Positions 1 to 8,891 of a DNA stretch of 26,316 nucleotides are shown here, one piece after another. A program made the translations under genes and the position numbers. The notes under the pieces are model-generated. The model was not told the DNA's origin, ran no database searches, and worked only from the letters and a program-made list of their open reading frames with translations. Origin of the DNA: a virus; IMG/VR virus record IMGVR_UViG_3300027659_000183, positions 1 to 26,316 of that record. One strand, 5' to 3'. The first letter of the stretch is position 1, and each line of letters opens with the position of its first letter.

Positions 1-1822
1 AAGTCTCGGTTACTCTTGAAGTTCCTTGAGAAGTATCAAATGTTGTTACAAACGCTGTCGTGGTATTAAACGCAGTCGTTGTGCCTCCAGAAGTTCCTGT
101 TGCTCTAGACGTGCTATTATTGGTATTGAACGCTGTTGATCGACTGGTGTCAGTAGCTCTACTTGTAGAACCAGTTGTATTAAACGTAGTAGTTCTAGAT
201 GTATCTGTTGCTTTTGATGTACCTTGCGTCGTATCAAAATTTGTCGTGGTGGCAAACGAAGTATTGAATATCGTCGTCGTAGCGAATGTGGTGACAAAAG
301 TTGTGGTTGTAGCATACAACGTATTAAACGTTGTGGTTGTACCGAATATTGTAGATCTACTTGTATCTGTGGTTTTACTTGTAGCGCCAGTCGTGTTAAA
401 GACCGTAGTAGTAGCAAACGTTGTGTTAAACGTAGTTGTTGTACCAAATGTCGTAGTTTTGCTAGTGTCGGTCGTCTTACTTGTACCTTGTGTAGTATCA
501 AAATTAGTGGTTGTCGCATACGATGTATTAAACGCAGTTGTCGTAGCAAACACCGTCGAACGACTAGTGTCGGTTGCTTTGCTTGTAGAACCAGTTGTAT
601 TAAACGTAGTTGTTTTAGAAGTATCAGTTGTTTTGCTAGTGGAACCAGTTGTATTAAACGTAGTCGTTTTGCTTGTATCGGTGGTCTTGCTCGTGCCTTG
701 TGTGGTATCAAAATTAGTTGTCGTAGCAAACGTAGTGTTAAATGTCGTCGTTGTAGAATATATGGTATCAAATACAGTTGTTGTAGCAAACGTGGTCGTT
801 ATAGTAGTGTCAGTAGTTCTAGACGTTCCTTGCGATGTATTAAACGCAGTAGTTGTAGCATACGAAGTATTAAACGCTGTTGTTGTACCGAACGTAGTCG
901 TTTTGCTAGTATCAGTAGTTTTGCTCGTGGCGCCAGTCGTATTAAATACGGTTGTTGTCGCATAAGCTGTGTTAAATGCAGTCGTTGTAGCATACAATGT
1001 ATTAAACGTGGTCGTTGTACCGAACGTAGTTGTTCTACTTGTATCAGTAGTTTTGCTAGTAGAACCAGTAGTATTAAACACGGTAGTTGTAGCATACGAA
1101 GTGTTAAACGTCGTTGTGGTTACAAATACTGTCGTGGTATCAAATACAGTGGACGTTGCTTTCGAAGTTGCAATATTAGTGCTGACAAGCGTGTTAGTAG
1201 TTCTAGTTGTCTGCGTAGTAATAACTGTGTCAGTTGTAAACGTCGTAATATAAGTTGTTTCAAAACTTGTTACGAACGTAGTCGTAGTATCAAATACAGT
1301 GGAAGTTGACTTAGAAGTAGCAGTCGCTTTAGAAGTTGCACGTGAAGTATCTGTGGTTCTATTGGTGTCAGTCAAGAACGCAGTATCTGTATTGAACGTT
1401 GTAACGAACGTCGTAGCAAATACAGTATTAAATGCAGTAGTCGTTGACTTGCTCGTAGAGGCAGTAGTCAACTTGCTGGTATCTGTTAATCTTGATGTAC
1501 CAGTATCAAGATTAGTTAGTGTAGCGTAAACAGTAGTCTTACTGGTATCGAATGTCGTAGTTTGACTTGTTTCAAACACAGTGGTTGTAGATTTAGTAGT
1601 ACCAGTTGCGCGCGACGTTTCAAAGACAGTAGCAAATCCAGCAGAAGCGCCATAGAAGTCAGAAAACTTGATAGTTCCAGATGTAGGAATAGCAGCGTTT
1701 ATCAATGTGTTCGCAACAAACGCACCACCACGATAATACTCAGAAATTGAGTGTGGTGCTGTACCGCCAAACTCTAGGGCGATGCTTGATAAACTAATTG
1801 TGCCTGACGACGGCAATGGCAT
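1..1822 (-). CDS. Threonine-rich repeat structural protein, 3' end cut by window edge
   Basis: An open frame runs from ATG at 1822 to the left window edge (606 full codons, no stop seen), so the C-terminus is missing. The first 60 residues form a distinct head, including EFGGTAPHSISEYYRGGAFV and then IPTSGTIKFSDFYGA; I know this head from structural and tail-tip proteins of T4-like marine phages. From about residue 62 on the protein is almost entirely a repeat built on F-x-T motifs spaced mostly 10 or 18 residues apart, with Thr often every third residue (for example TTTFNTTGSTSKTTDTSK). It starts 2 bases after the stop of the S74 fibre gene and has an AAGGA ribosome site, so it is probably co-transcribed with the fibres. 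A role as tail fibre, tip or surface decoration is inference from the head domain and position. Continuity of the frame is sure; function is not. Confidence 0.85.
   Translation of the reverse strand, partial: MPLPSSGTISLSSIALEFGGTAPHSISEYYRGGAFVANTLINAAIPTSGTIKFSDFYGASAGFATVFETSRATGTTKSTTTVFETSQTTTFDTSKTTVYATLTNLDTGTSRLTDTSKLTTASTSKSTTTAFNTVFATTFVTTFNTDTAFLTDTNRTTDTSRATSKATATSKSTSTVFDTTTTFVTSFETTYITTFTTDTVITTQTTRTTNTLVSTNIATSKATSTVFDTTTVFVTTTTFNTSYATTTVFNTTGSTSKTTDTSRTTTFGTTTTFNTLYATTTAFNTAYATTTVFNTTGATSKTTDTSKTTTFGTTTAFNTSYATTTAFNTSQGTSRTTDTTITTTFATTTVFDTIYSTTTTFNTTFATTTNFDTTQGTSKTTDTSKTTTFNTTGSTSKTTDTSKTTTFNTTGSTSKATDTSRSTVFATTTAFNTSYATTTNFDTTQGTSKTTDTSKTTTFGTTTTFNTTFATTTVFNTTGATSKTTDTSRSTIFGTTTTFNTLYATTTTFVTTFATTTIFNTSFATTTNFDTTQGTSKATDTSRTTTFNTTGSTSRATDTSRSTAFNTNNSTSRATGTSGGTTTAFNTTTAFVTTFDTSQGTSRVTET
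62..1640 (-). repeat. Degenerate 30/54-bp tandem repeats encoding Thr-rich peptide
   Basis: The DNA here is a long series of imperfect tandem units of about 30 and 54 bp, visible on the plus strand as recurring 'gtattaaacgtagttgt' and 'gtagaaccagttgtatt' blocks. They encode successive F-(N/D)-T segments of the Thr-rich protein. Because Thr codons are ACN, the plus strand becomes a row of NGT triplets. This removes stop codons and makes long but meaningless plus-strand open frames. Confidence 0.8.
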
Positions 1823-1824
1823 CG

Positions 1825-2946
1825 TTAATCCTTATTGAGCTGTGCTTTCAACTCATCAATTTGTGTCTGTTGCTCTTTGATTGCTTCGATTAAAAGAGGA
1901 ATCAATTTATCATATTTAACCGTCATATATTTGTTATCAATCGGCGCAGGTGCAACGATCTCTGGCATGATAGCATTTACTTCTTGCGCAGAAACACCGA
2001 CATGCATTTCTTTTTGATATCCGAGATCTTGCGCTGTGATGTTTGGTTCGTAGTAGAAACCATTTAACGATTTAACTTTTTCTACTGCGTTAGGAATATT
2101 TGAATAGCGATCTTTTAGTCGGTCATCTGAGAAGAACGCAGTAATGTCACCTGTGGCTGTAATGAATCCAGTAATTGTTGTGTTGCCAGCAGCTAGTGTG
2201 GAAGATACGTTAGCGAAACCAGTGATGGTAGTATTACCGAGTTCAACAGCACCAGCAACGACTAACTTACTACTCGGAGTAGAATTACCAATACCAACAT
2301 TACCAGCATTCGTAACAATAAATTTGTTTGTTAAATTAGCAGAACTTGCAACAGCTTCAAAAGTTCCACTTAACGCAGATGCGTAAGTATCAACTCTAAA
2401 TTCAGCAGCTCCGATTCTTACTCTATCTGGACCAGAAGTAGAAGGATCGTTGCCTTTGAATAAAAATAACTCAGATGCTTCCGAAGCAGTGTGTATTCTT
2501 TCACCAACATAAGTATGATTGTATGAGTTGGGTGAGTCGCCAGTAGTTCCTCTAAAACTTATAAAGTTTGGACCTGCATCAACTCCACCTATCGCAAGGT
2601 CACCGTTAATTGTGGTGTTGCCAGCGAAAAACGTACCTGTTACTGATAGAGCATGGCCAGGAGTTGTATTATTTACACCAACTCTATTATTTGTCCCATC
2701 GACAAACAAAACACCGCTGTCAAAGTTTGCATTACCACTAGTTTGTGTAAATGCAGTTCCGACAACTATGGTTGCAAGGTTCGCGCCAACTTCAAATGTC
2801 GCTGAACCATTGGAAGACAATAGTTTCCTGTCGGTAAGGTTGATTGCTAATTCACCTGCGGCGATGTACGAGGTGTTAGATGAGTTGCTTACGTTTGGCA
2901 GTAAGCCAGTGGTAGTAGTTCGTTTAATTTGAAATCTATTTGGCAT
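1825..2946 (-). CDS. Tail fibre with C-terminal S74 intramolecular chaperone
   Basis: 373 residues. The N-terminus (MPNRFQIKRTTTTG, then AAGELAINLTDRKLLSSNGS) matches the anchoring module of phage fibres that resembles the Mtd N-terminal domain. The middle is beta-rich and repetitive (GNTTI..., VGIGNSTPSSKL). The last 101 residues are a Peptidase_S74 / endosialidase chaperone domain: SDDRLKDRYSNIPNAVEKVK, then HVGVSAQEVNAIMPEI, and a closing helix LIEAIKEQQTQIDELKAQL. In this family the chaperone assembles the trimer and cleaves itself between Ser and Asp; here that would be Ser273-Asp274. The start follows AAAGGAG at good spacing. A 76-base gap upstream holds a hairpin and a promoter-like ACTAAATA, so this gene may also have its own transcript. 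The receptor is unknown. Confidence 0.9.
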   Translation of the reverse strand: MPNRFQIKRTTTTGLLPNVSNSSNTSYIAAGELAINLTDRKLLSSNGSATFEVGANLATIVVGTAFTQTSGNANFDSGVLFVDGTNNRVGVNNTTPGHALSVTGTFFAGNTTINGDLAIGGVDAGPNFISFRGTTGDSPNSYNHTYVGERIHTASEASELFLFKGNDPSTSGPDRVRIGAAEFRVDTYASALSGTFEAVASSANLTNKFIVTNAGNVGIGNSTPSSKLVVAGAVELGNTTITGFANVSSTLAAGNTTITGFITATGDITAFFSDDRLKDRYSNIPNAVEKVKSLNGFYYEPNITAQDLGYQKEMHVGVSAQEVNAIMPEIVAPAPIDNKYMTVKYDKLIPLLIEAIKEQQTQIDELKAQLNKD

Positions 2947-2987
2947 TTGCCTGTCTCCTTTTGCTAATATCTACTAGCAGATTTGTA

Positions 2988-3003
2988 CTGAGTATTTACT
3001 CAG
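2988..3003. promoter_or_regulatory. Short palindrome in the leader of the S74 fibre gene
   Basis: On the minus strand CTGAGTAAATACTCAG has two 7-base arms (CTGAGTA / TACTCAG) around a 2-base centre. It lies in the gap before the S74 fibre gene, 42 bases upstream of its start codon. There is no T-run after it, so it is not a convincing terminator. It could be an operator or an RNA hairpin in the leader. Significance is uncertain. Confidence 0.3.
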
Positions 3004-3006
3004 GTC

Positions 3007-3014
3007 TATTTAGT
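3007..3014 (-). promoter_or_regulatory. Possible late promoter, ACTAAATA
   Basis: The minus-strand octamer ACTAAATA differs at two positions from the T4 late element TATAAATA and lies in the only sizeable gap before the S74 fibre gene (start 2946). The same octamer occurs in the gap upstream of gp25 (25736-25729). The repeated placement in two intergenic spacers is the main support; short AT-rich matches are common by chance. Confidence 0.3.
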
Positions 3015-3022
3015 ATAATGTA

Positions 3023-3352
3023 TTATTCTTCGACTTGATAACCTAAATTACTTTCAACTATAGAATCTTCAAATGCTTTCTTAAAAGCAAGCATAACTAA
3101 CCCTCCTGGAATTTGAGTAAATACTCCAGGTTCAATTTCAACTTCATATGTTTTAGATACTAGTTCGTTTAATGTTACGGATGTTATAAAAACTGGTGTC
3201 ATTCTTATCAACACGTCATCAATAAATAACATTTCGTTTATATTGTATGTTATTGTGCCACTATTTGCAACTGGATCCCAGTTTATAGTAGTAATCGGAG
3301 AAACAAGTTCTCGCTTAACTTTAACATTTTCTTTAATAGTTACTCTTGACAT
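3023..3352 (-). CDS. Small hypothetical phage protein, 109 aa
   Basis: I do not recognise this protein. It begins MSRVTIKENVKVKRELVSPI, continues with alternating hydrophobic residues that suggest beta strands (TITYNINEMLFIDDVLIRM, PVFITSVTLNELV), and ends in an acidic stretch QVEE. It has no signal peptide, membrane segment or cysteines. The start is supported by AAAGGAT about 7 bases upstream. It sits 30 bases after the glycine-rich putative adhesin gene and 76 bases before the S74 fibre gene, inside the fibre cassette. It may therefore be a small virion component or a fibre-assembly factor, but that is only inference from position. Confidence 0.75.
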   Translation of the reverse strand: MSRVTIKENVKVKRELVSPITTINWDPVANSGTITYNINEMLFIDDVLIRMTPVFITSVTLNELVSKTYEVEIEPGVFTQIPGGLVMLAFKKAFEDSIVESNLGYQVEE

Positions 3353-3382
3353 TTTTAATCCTTTATGTTTTATAATTAAACT

Positions 3383-3985
3383 TTATTCGTAATAAAAAAT
3401 AATATATCCATTGGCTCCAGCAGATCCAAATCCTGATAGACCTAGTCCAGCTTGACCGCCATCACCTTTTTGTTCACTATTAAATCCAACGACTCCAGCA
3501 CCACCAGTTCCGGAATTGCCTGCGTCTTCTCCTGGATTACCTGTTGTATTTGTTATAGTGCCGCCAGATGCTGTACCACCAGCGCCGCCAGATCCAGATA
3601 CACCAGTTCCGCCACCTCCGCCACCAACACCAGAAAGTGTTGTTATAGTTTTAGTGCCACTGACAACTGAGGATGTTCCGCCTGTTGTTGCTCCTGTTAC
3701 GGAATTGCCACCAACACCGCCAACACCAACAGTGTATACCACTGTTTGTCCGCCTGTTATCGAATAAGAACTGTACGAATAACCACCACTACCGCCGCCA
3801 GCTCCATATGCTGGCTCAGCTGAACCAGTGCCTCGAGCGCCACCACCGCCAGCACCCCAGACAGCGATTGTAACAGTTTCACATCCACCTGGAGCTGTTT
3901 CTGTAGCAGAAGAGCCAGATGCATAATCGCGTCTAATTGGCGAAAACTTTCCGCCCATTAATAATGATTGCTGCATTGCGCCCAT
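3383..3985 (-). CDS. Glycine-rich protein, putative tip adhesin of the long fibre
   Basis: 200 residues from ATG 3985, whose A is the last base of the upstream fibre stop (TAATG). A frame open to 4054 would add 23 residues overlapping the fibre, but the coupled ATG is better. After a 30-residue leader, residues 36-200 are a glycine-rich domain: CETVTIAVWGAGGGG, a Gly/Ser stretch, SITGGQTVVYTVGVGGVGG, several GGAGG runs, and the end GSAGANGYIIFYYE. This pattern matches the Gly-rich phage domain family (VWGAGGGG ... TPGQ ... VGxGG). In T2/T6/S16-type phages a glycine-rich gp38 adhesin encoded right after the fibre gene caps the fibre tip; gene order and composition here fit that. There is no proven homology to gp38. 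It could instead be an independent short tail protein. Confidence 0.85.
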   Translation of the reverse strand: MGAMQQSLLMGGKFSPIRRDYASGSSATETAPGGCETVTIAVWGAGGGGARGTGSAEPAYGAGGGSGGYSYSSYSITGGQTVVYTVGVGGVGGNSVTGATTGGTSSVVSGTKTITTLSGVGGGGGGTGVSGSGGAGGTASGGTITNTTGNPGEDAGNSGTGGAGVVGFNSEQKGDGGQAGLGLSGFGSAGANGYIIFYYE

Positions 3986-6900
3986 TATGTTAGCCCTGAC
4001 CCAGATGCCAACCAAACAGTTGATGATATTTTTAACAAAGTACACACACCCCATGGCGCCAAAGTTCTAGATCCTGTTGTTGTCGTACCAGCAAGCCTTA
4101 GTGTGTCTGAATTAATTGCAATTGTAATGTTGGATGTTGCATTTCCGTTAAATACAGTAATAGCCGTACCAACAGGGAACGCTGTTGTTCCGTTTGCTGG
4201 TATGGTATAGGTGTAGGCTGTTGTGTTATTTTTGCCGATTGATTTACCGCTATCTGTGAGCGCGAAAGTATAAGTCGCGTTCTGAAGATTTTGCGGGATT
4301 TCGCGGAAACCAAGCTCTACACCATTGGCGAATGCCGTTCCAGTAGTGTGGTTGTAAATAAGAAGATCGCCACCAGCAGAGTCAAACACACCAGATTTTG
4401 TTACTGTTCCATTATTATAAAGACCAAACTGTACAGCTGTGCTTTGATCTTGAATATGTGCAGTAAACGATGCGAAATCTACTGAACTTCCTGTTGGAGT
4501 GTATGCTTCAAAATGCGCATAGTTCCATCCAATATTAGTTCTAGTCTTGCTTGATCTAAATCTTCCATCATCAGCAGGATAGATGTAATGCATTCCATCG
4601 CCACCAAGAGTCATATCAAGTCCAAGAGCGTCACTTGTTCTGGTATAGAAATTCATATCAGAGCCAACCCAGTTTCCATCTCTAGGATTGACAGATATGT
4701 ATCCAACATCTTTTACAGTAGAGACTGTATCAAGACCTTGTGCATATGATAATGCTATTGCTTTAGTGGTTACGCTAGTATTATTTAAGTTTCTAGGTAC
4801 TATTGGTGCAACTATATTAGTGGAGTTCAAATCAGAATAAATCTGACCAGCAACTTGCAGTTGTCCATTCAAGTAAAACCCACCACCATAATTTAGTCTT
4901 GTTCCATCGTAACCAATCTGATTTGTGTCGGATCCAAATCGAATAAAACCTAAACCACTATTTTGTACACCCTTAATACCTAGTGCGTTTGCTACGTTTA
5001 CATCATGTATTTCTGTATCATCACCAACACGAATAGCTGCGCCAGAACCACCAAATCTAGTGGACAGCAGCCCTGCTACTGTCGCTGCACCTGTTACTGT
5101 TAAGTTTGCAGTGCTTAGGGTACTTGTTGTTTTATTAAATGTGAATGTTGACGCACCGTTAGCAGTAGCAGAGTCGTTAAAAGTAACTTGTGTGTTGGTT
5201 GAAGCACCGATACCACTAATACCTGTCGTACCTTGTGCGCCAGTAGCACCCGTAGCACCTGTAGCACCTGTTGTGCCAGTTGTACCTTGGATACCTGTAG
5301 CACCTGTAGCACCTGTTGTTCCAGTTGTACCTTGTGCGCCAGTAGCACCCGTAGCACCTGTAGCACCTGTTGTGCCAGTTGTACCTTGGATACCTGTAGC
5401 ACCTGTAGCACCTGTTGTTCCAGTTGTACCTTGTGCGCCAGTAGCACCCGTAGCACCTGTTGTGCCAGTTGTACCTTGGATGCCTTGGATGCCTTGAGTT
5501 CCAACAGCACTAGACCAATAGACATTACCACCAGCACCAGAAGTTAAAACATTACCAGCATCACCAACACTATTATTAGCATTTATTTGTCCGCCAAGAT
5601 CTAATAGGTTTTGTGTAATAAATGTATTAACAGATGAGTTACCCACTGCATATGCAGAAGCATTTATAACAACATTAGAGCCAACAGTAATTGAATTTGT
5701 ATTAATGTTAGCAGTATCATTTACAGTCAAGTTAGCTGTTGTCAACCTTGCAGTAGCTTTTGTGAACGTCAACTGAGAGGAAGCATTGGCAACACCGCCA
5801 TCGTTAAAGATTATTTGGGTATCAGATCCAGCGATTGGTCCAGTGATGCCTTGTATTCCCTGAGTTCCGTTAGTACCAGAAGTACCTTGCGCACCAGTAA
5901 ATCCTTGAATACCTTGAATGCCTTGAGATCCGTTTGTTCCGTTAGTACCATTCGTTCCCGAAGTACCCTGAGTTCCTGTAAATCCTTGGATACCTTGAGT
6001 ACCTTGAGATCCGTTGGTTCCCGAAGTACCTTGGGTTCCAGTGAATCCTTGGATACCTTGAATACCTTGAATACCTTGTGCGCCAGCAGAACCAACGACA
6101 CTAGACCAATACACATTACCAGCGCCATTAGAAGTCAGAACCTGACCAGCAGAACCAACACTTCCATCTGCATTTATTTGTCCGCCAAGATCTAATAGGT
6201 TTTGTGTAATAAACGTATTAACAGTAGAATTACCTACGAAATATGCAGACGCATTTATGACAACATTAGAACCAACAGAAATCGAGTTAGTGTTAATCAC
6301 AGCAGTATCATTTACAGTTAAGTTAGCAGTCGTTAGTCTTGCAGTAGCTTTTGTAAAAGTCAACTGAGAGGAAGCATTAGAGAATCCGCCGTCATTAAAA
6401 ATTATTTGAGTATCAGAACCAGCGATTGGCCCAGTAAGACCTTGAATACCTTGAACACCCTGAGTTCCGTTGGTGCCATTCGTTCCTGAAGTTCCCTGAG
6501 ATCCAGTAAATCCTTGAATACCCTGTATTCCTTGAACACCCTGAGTTCCCCCAGTACCGCTAGTTCCAGAAGTACCCTGAGATCCAGTAAGACCTTGAAT
6601 ACCCTGTATTCCTTGAATACCTTGTGCGCCAGCAGAACCAACAACACTGGACCAATAGACATTACCGCCAGCAGCAGAAGTTAAAACTTGACCAGTGGTT
6701 CCGACGCTATCATTAGCATTAATTTGACCGTCAAGATGAAGTAGATTTTGAGTGATAAATGTATTGACACTAGAATTACCGACAGCGTATGCAGACACAT
6801 TTATAACAACATTAGAACCAACTGCGATAGAATTAGTGTTAATTACAGCTGTATCATTGACTGTTAGATTAGCGGTTGTTAATCTAGCAGTAGCTTTGGT

Positions 6901-8874
6901 AAAAGTCAACTGAGAAGATGCATTAGCAACACCACCATCGTTGAAAATCAGCTGGGTGTCAGAACCAGCAATTGGTCCAGCGATACCCTGAATGCCTTGA
7001 GTTCCTTGCGGACCTTGGATGCCTTGTATACCTTGTATTCCCTGTGTTCCATTAGTACCAGAAGTACCTTGCGCTCCAGTAAAACCTTGAATACCTTGGA
7101 TACCCTGAGCACCTGCAGAACCAACAACACTAGACCAATAGACGTTTCCATCAGCACCAGAAGTCAATATTTGACCAGCTGTGCCTACATTATTATTTGC
7201 GTTTAATTGACCGCCGAGGTCTAATAGTGTTGGAGTAATAATTGTATTTAAGCTGGCGTCACCAATAGTAATAGAATTGGTGTTAATAACTGCAGTATCA
7301 TTTACTGTTAGATTTGCTGTTGTTAGTCTTGCGGTAGCTTTTGTAAATGTTAGCTGGGAAGAAGCGTTAGAGAATCCACCATCATTAAAAATTATTTGAG
7401 TGTCAGATCCAGCGATTGGACCAGTAATACCTTGTATTCCCTGAGTTCCGTTAGTACCAGAAGTACCTTGCGCTCCAGTAAAACCTTGGATACCCTGAGT
7501 TCCCTGAATACCTTGTATTCCTTGAGCACCTGCAGAACCAACAACACTAGACCAATAGACGTTGCCAGCTTCACCAGAAGTCAATATTTGACCAGCTGTA
7601 CCAACTCCGCCATTTGCGTTTAATTGACCGCCAAGATCCAGTAGATTTTGCGTAATAAACGTATTTACAGATGAGTTGCCAACAAAATACGCTGAAGTAT
7701 TTACGACTACGTTAGAACCAACTGAAATAGAATTAGTGTTGATTACAGCAGTGTCATTAACTGTTAGATTAGCGGTTGTTAATCTAGCAGTAGCTTTTGT
7801 GAATGTCAGCTGAGAGGAAGCATTAGCAACACCACCATCATTAAAAATTAACTGAGTGTCAGAACCAGCAATTGGTCCAGTAATGCCTTGGATACCTTGA
7901 ATGCCCTGAATACCTTGAGCACCTGTAGTTCCTTGAGCACCTGCAGAACCAACAACGCTAGACCAATAGACATTACCATCAGCACCAGATGTTAGAATCT
8001 GCCCAGCAGAACCAACACCATTATTAGCGTTAATCTGACCACCAAGGTCTAATAGTGTTGGAGTAATAATTGTATTTAAGCTGGCGTCACCAATAGTAAT
8101 AGAATTGGTGTTAATAACTGCAGTATCATTTACTGTTAGATTAGCAGTTGTTAATGTATTTGTATCTTTATCAAATGTTAATAGAGAATCTCCGCCGAAA
8201 GAACCCGAATCGTTAAACTGAACTTGAGTGTTGGAACCACTTGGGATTCCAGATCCAGTTGTATCCCAGTAGACATTTCCTGCTGCTCCAGATTTTAGAA
8301 CTTGTCCAGCAGTACCAACTCCACCATTCGCGTTTATTTGACCACCAAGGTCTAATAGTGTTGGAGTAATAATTGTATTTAAGCTGACGCCACCAATTGT
8401 GATTGAGTTGGTATTGATTACAGCAGTGTCATTTACAGTCAAGTTAGCAGTAGTTAATGTATTTGTGTTTTTATCAAATGTTAGCTGGGAAGAAGCGCCA
8501 GCAACTCCACCATCGTTAAAAATTAACTGGGTGTCAGAGCCAGCTACTGGTCCAGCAATACCCTGAACGCCCTGAATACCTTGTAGTCCTGCGGAACCAG
8601 TACCAGAAATTCCTTGAATACCCTGTACACCTTGAATGCCCTGTACACCTTGAATGCCCTGTACACCTTGAATGCCCTGAGTACCTTGAATGCCTTGAAT
8701 GCCTTGAATGCCCTGTACACCTGATCCGCCACCGCCAATCTCTGAAACTACAGAACCGTTAGAGACCCATATCTTACCATCGTGTGTATTGATGCCAATG
8801 TCACCGTCAATACTTAATATGAAAGTATTGGGAACACGTCCAGGAACAGAAGTTTTCTTTATATTTGTGGTCAT
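3985..8874 (-). CDS. Giant modular collagen-like tail fibre, 1629 aa
   Basis: The N-terminus ([20 protein letters not shown], then [17 protein letters not shown]) is an anchoring module seen in phage fibres. Collagen-like G-x-y stretches follow ([12 protein letters not shown], later GTTGTTGATGATG at about residues 1110-1220). They alternate with a repeated globular module: [76 protein letters not shown]. Eight versions of the FNDGG-type module start at about residues 111, 215, 340, 493, 641, 823, 1018 and 1230. The last 400 residues differ: [20 protein letters not shown], then a C-terminal domain [20 protein letters not shown] ... WLASGSGLT that is frequent at phage fibre ends. No Shine-Dalgarno precedes ATG 8874, and a late promoter lies immediately upstream. 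Role: host-receptor fibre, trimeric by family analogy. Confidence 0.92.
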   Translation of the reverse strand: MTTNIKKTSVPGRVPNTFILSIDGDIGINTHDGKIWVSNGSVVSEIGGGGSGVQGIQGIQGIQGTQGIQGVQGIQGVQGIQGVQGIQGISGTGSAGLQGIQGVQGIAGPVAGSDTQLIFNDGGVAGASSQLTFDKNTNTLTTANLTVNDTAVINTNSITIGGVSLNTIITPTLLDLGGQINANGGVGTAGQVLKSGAAGNVYWDTTGSGIPSGSNTQVQFNDSGSFGGDSLLTFDKDTNTLTTANLTVNDTAVINTNSITIGDASLNTIITPTLLDLGGQINANNGVGSAGQILTSGADGNVYWSSVVGSAGAQGTTGAQGIQGIQGIQGITGPIAGSDTQLIFNDGGVANASSQLTFTKATARLTTANLTVNDTAVINTNSISVGSNVVVNTSAYFVGNSSVNTFITQNLLDLGGQLNANGGVGTAGQILTSGEAGNVYWSSVVGSAGAQGIQGIQGTQGIQGFTGAQGTSGTNGTQGIQGITGPIAGSDTQIIFNDGGFSNASSQLTFTKATARLTTANLTVNDTAVINTNSITIGDASLNTIITPTLLDLGGQLNANNNVGTAGQILTSGADGNVYWSSVVGSAGAQGIQGIQGFTGAQGTSGTNGTQGIQGIQGIQGPQGTQGIQGIAGPIAGSDTQLIFNDGGVANASSQLTFTKATARLTTANLTVNDTAVINTNSIAVGSNVVINVSAYAVGNSSVNTFITQNLLHLDGQINANDSVGTTGQVLTSAAGGNVYWSSVVGSAGAQGIQGIQGIQGLTGSQGTSGTSGTGGTQGVQGIQGIQGFTGSQGTSGTNGTNGTQGVQGIQGLTGPIAGSDTQIIFNDGGFSNASSQLTFTKATARLTTANLTVNDTAVINTNSISVGSNVVINASAYFVGNSTVNTFITQNLLDLGGQINADGSVGSAGQVLTSNGAGNVYWSSVVGSAGAQGIQGIQGIQGFTGTQGTSGTNGSQGTQGIQGFTGTQGTSGTNGTNGTNGSQGIQGIQGFTGAQGTSGTNGTQGIQGITGPIAGSDTQIIFNDGGVANASSQLTFTKATARLTTANLTVNDTANINTNSITVGSNVVINASAYAVGNSSVNTFITQNLLDLGGQINANNSVGDAGNVLTSGAGGNVYWSSAVGTQGIQGIQGTTGTTGATGATGAQGTTGTTGATGATGIQGTTGTTGATGATGATGAQGTTGTTGATGATGIQGTTGTTGATGATGATGAQGTTGISGIGASTNTQVTFNDSATANGASTFTFNKTTSTLSTANLTVTGAATVAGLLSTRFGGSGAAIRVGDDTEIHDVNVANALGIKGVQNSGLGFIRFGSDTNQIGYDGTRLNYGGGFYLNGQLQVAGQIYSDLNSTNIVAPIVPRNLNNTSVTTKAIALSYAQGLDTVSTVKDVGYISVNPRDGNWVGSDMNFYTRTSDALGLDMTLGGDGMHYIYPADDGRFRSSKTRTNIGWNYAHFEAYTPTGSSVDFASFTAHIQDQSTAVQFGLYNNGTVTKSGVFDSAGGDLLIYNHTTGTAFANGVELGFREIPQNLQNATYTFALTDSGKSIGKNNTTAYTYTIPANGTTAFPVGTAITVFNGNATSNITIAINSDTLRLAGTTTTGSRTLAPWGVCTLLKISSTVWLASGSGLT
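5160..8560 (-). repeat. Eight repeated fibre modules with near-identical DNA
   Basis: Units of roughly 300-600 bp recur through the fibre gene, each with a 'ttaaaaattaactgggtgtcag'-like block on the plus strand. Similarity reaches identity in places: 7217-7314 and 8045-8142 read the same for 98 bases. Module identity at DNA level, not only protein level, points to recent duplication or gene conversion. Confidence 0.8.
5233..5500 (-). repeat. 99-bp tandem repeat encoding a 33-residue collagen-like unit
   Basis: The block 'ttgtgcgcc' recurs at 5233, 5332 and 5431, exactly 99 bases apart, with nearly identical sequence between copies. The unit encodes [15 protein letters not shown] followed by [18 protein letters not shown]. 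There are almost three copies, the leftmost-coding one shortened. Length changes in whole triplet multiples would keep the frame. Confidence 0.85.
8611..8720 (-). repeat. 18-bp tandem repeat encoding GVQGIQ
   Basis: The plus-strand unit 'ccttgaatgccctgtaca' repeats in tandem near the start of the fibre gene and encodes (GVQGIQ)n, a collagen-like G-x-y tract at about residues 52-88. The units are almost identical, so the copy number can be expected to vary. Confidence 0.8.
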
Positions 8875-8879
8875 ATAGT

Positions 8880-8887
8880 TATTTATA
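8880..8887 (-). promoter_or_regulatory. T4-type late promoter, exact TATAAATA
   Basis: The minus strand reads TATAAATAACTATATG, a perfect match to the T4 late octamer, with CTAT following as in many T4 late promoters. It lies in the 48-base gap between a terminator and the start of the giant fibre. In T4 the octamer spans about -13 to -6; counting from 8880 as -6 puts +1 at 8874, the A of the fibre ATG. The position right after a terminator is what makes this match convincing; two other exact octamers in the window lie inside genes. Confidence 0.75.
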
Positions 8888-8891
8888 CTCT

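Noticed and set aside
60-1309. Long plus-strand open frames (60-965 and 224-1309) giving Val-rich and Cys/Arg/Ser-rich proteins
   Set aside because: They lie antisense to the Thr-repeat gene. Thr codons ACN read as NGT on the other strand, which contain no stops, and the products are pure low complexity without ribosome sites. The minus-strand frame has a recognisable head domain and follows the operon.
3986-4054. Longer N-terminus for the glycine-rich protein (start at 4054)
   Set aside because: It would overlap the fibre gene by 70 bases and add [12 protein letters not shown]..., which fits no family pattern. ATG 3985 in the TAATG overlap is coupled to the fibre stop, as at other junctions here.
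4925-5547. Plus-strand frames of Pro/Val/Ala or Cys/Ser/Thr repeats opposite the collagen-like region
   Set aside because: They mirror the GTTGATG coding repeats on the minus strand and have no homologous features or initiation sites.
5160-8720. CRISPR-like regular repeats
   Set aside because: The repeats encode collagen-like and modular fibre protein in frame and have no unique spacers of constant length.
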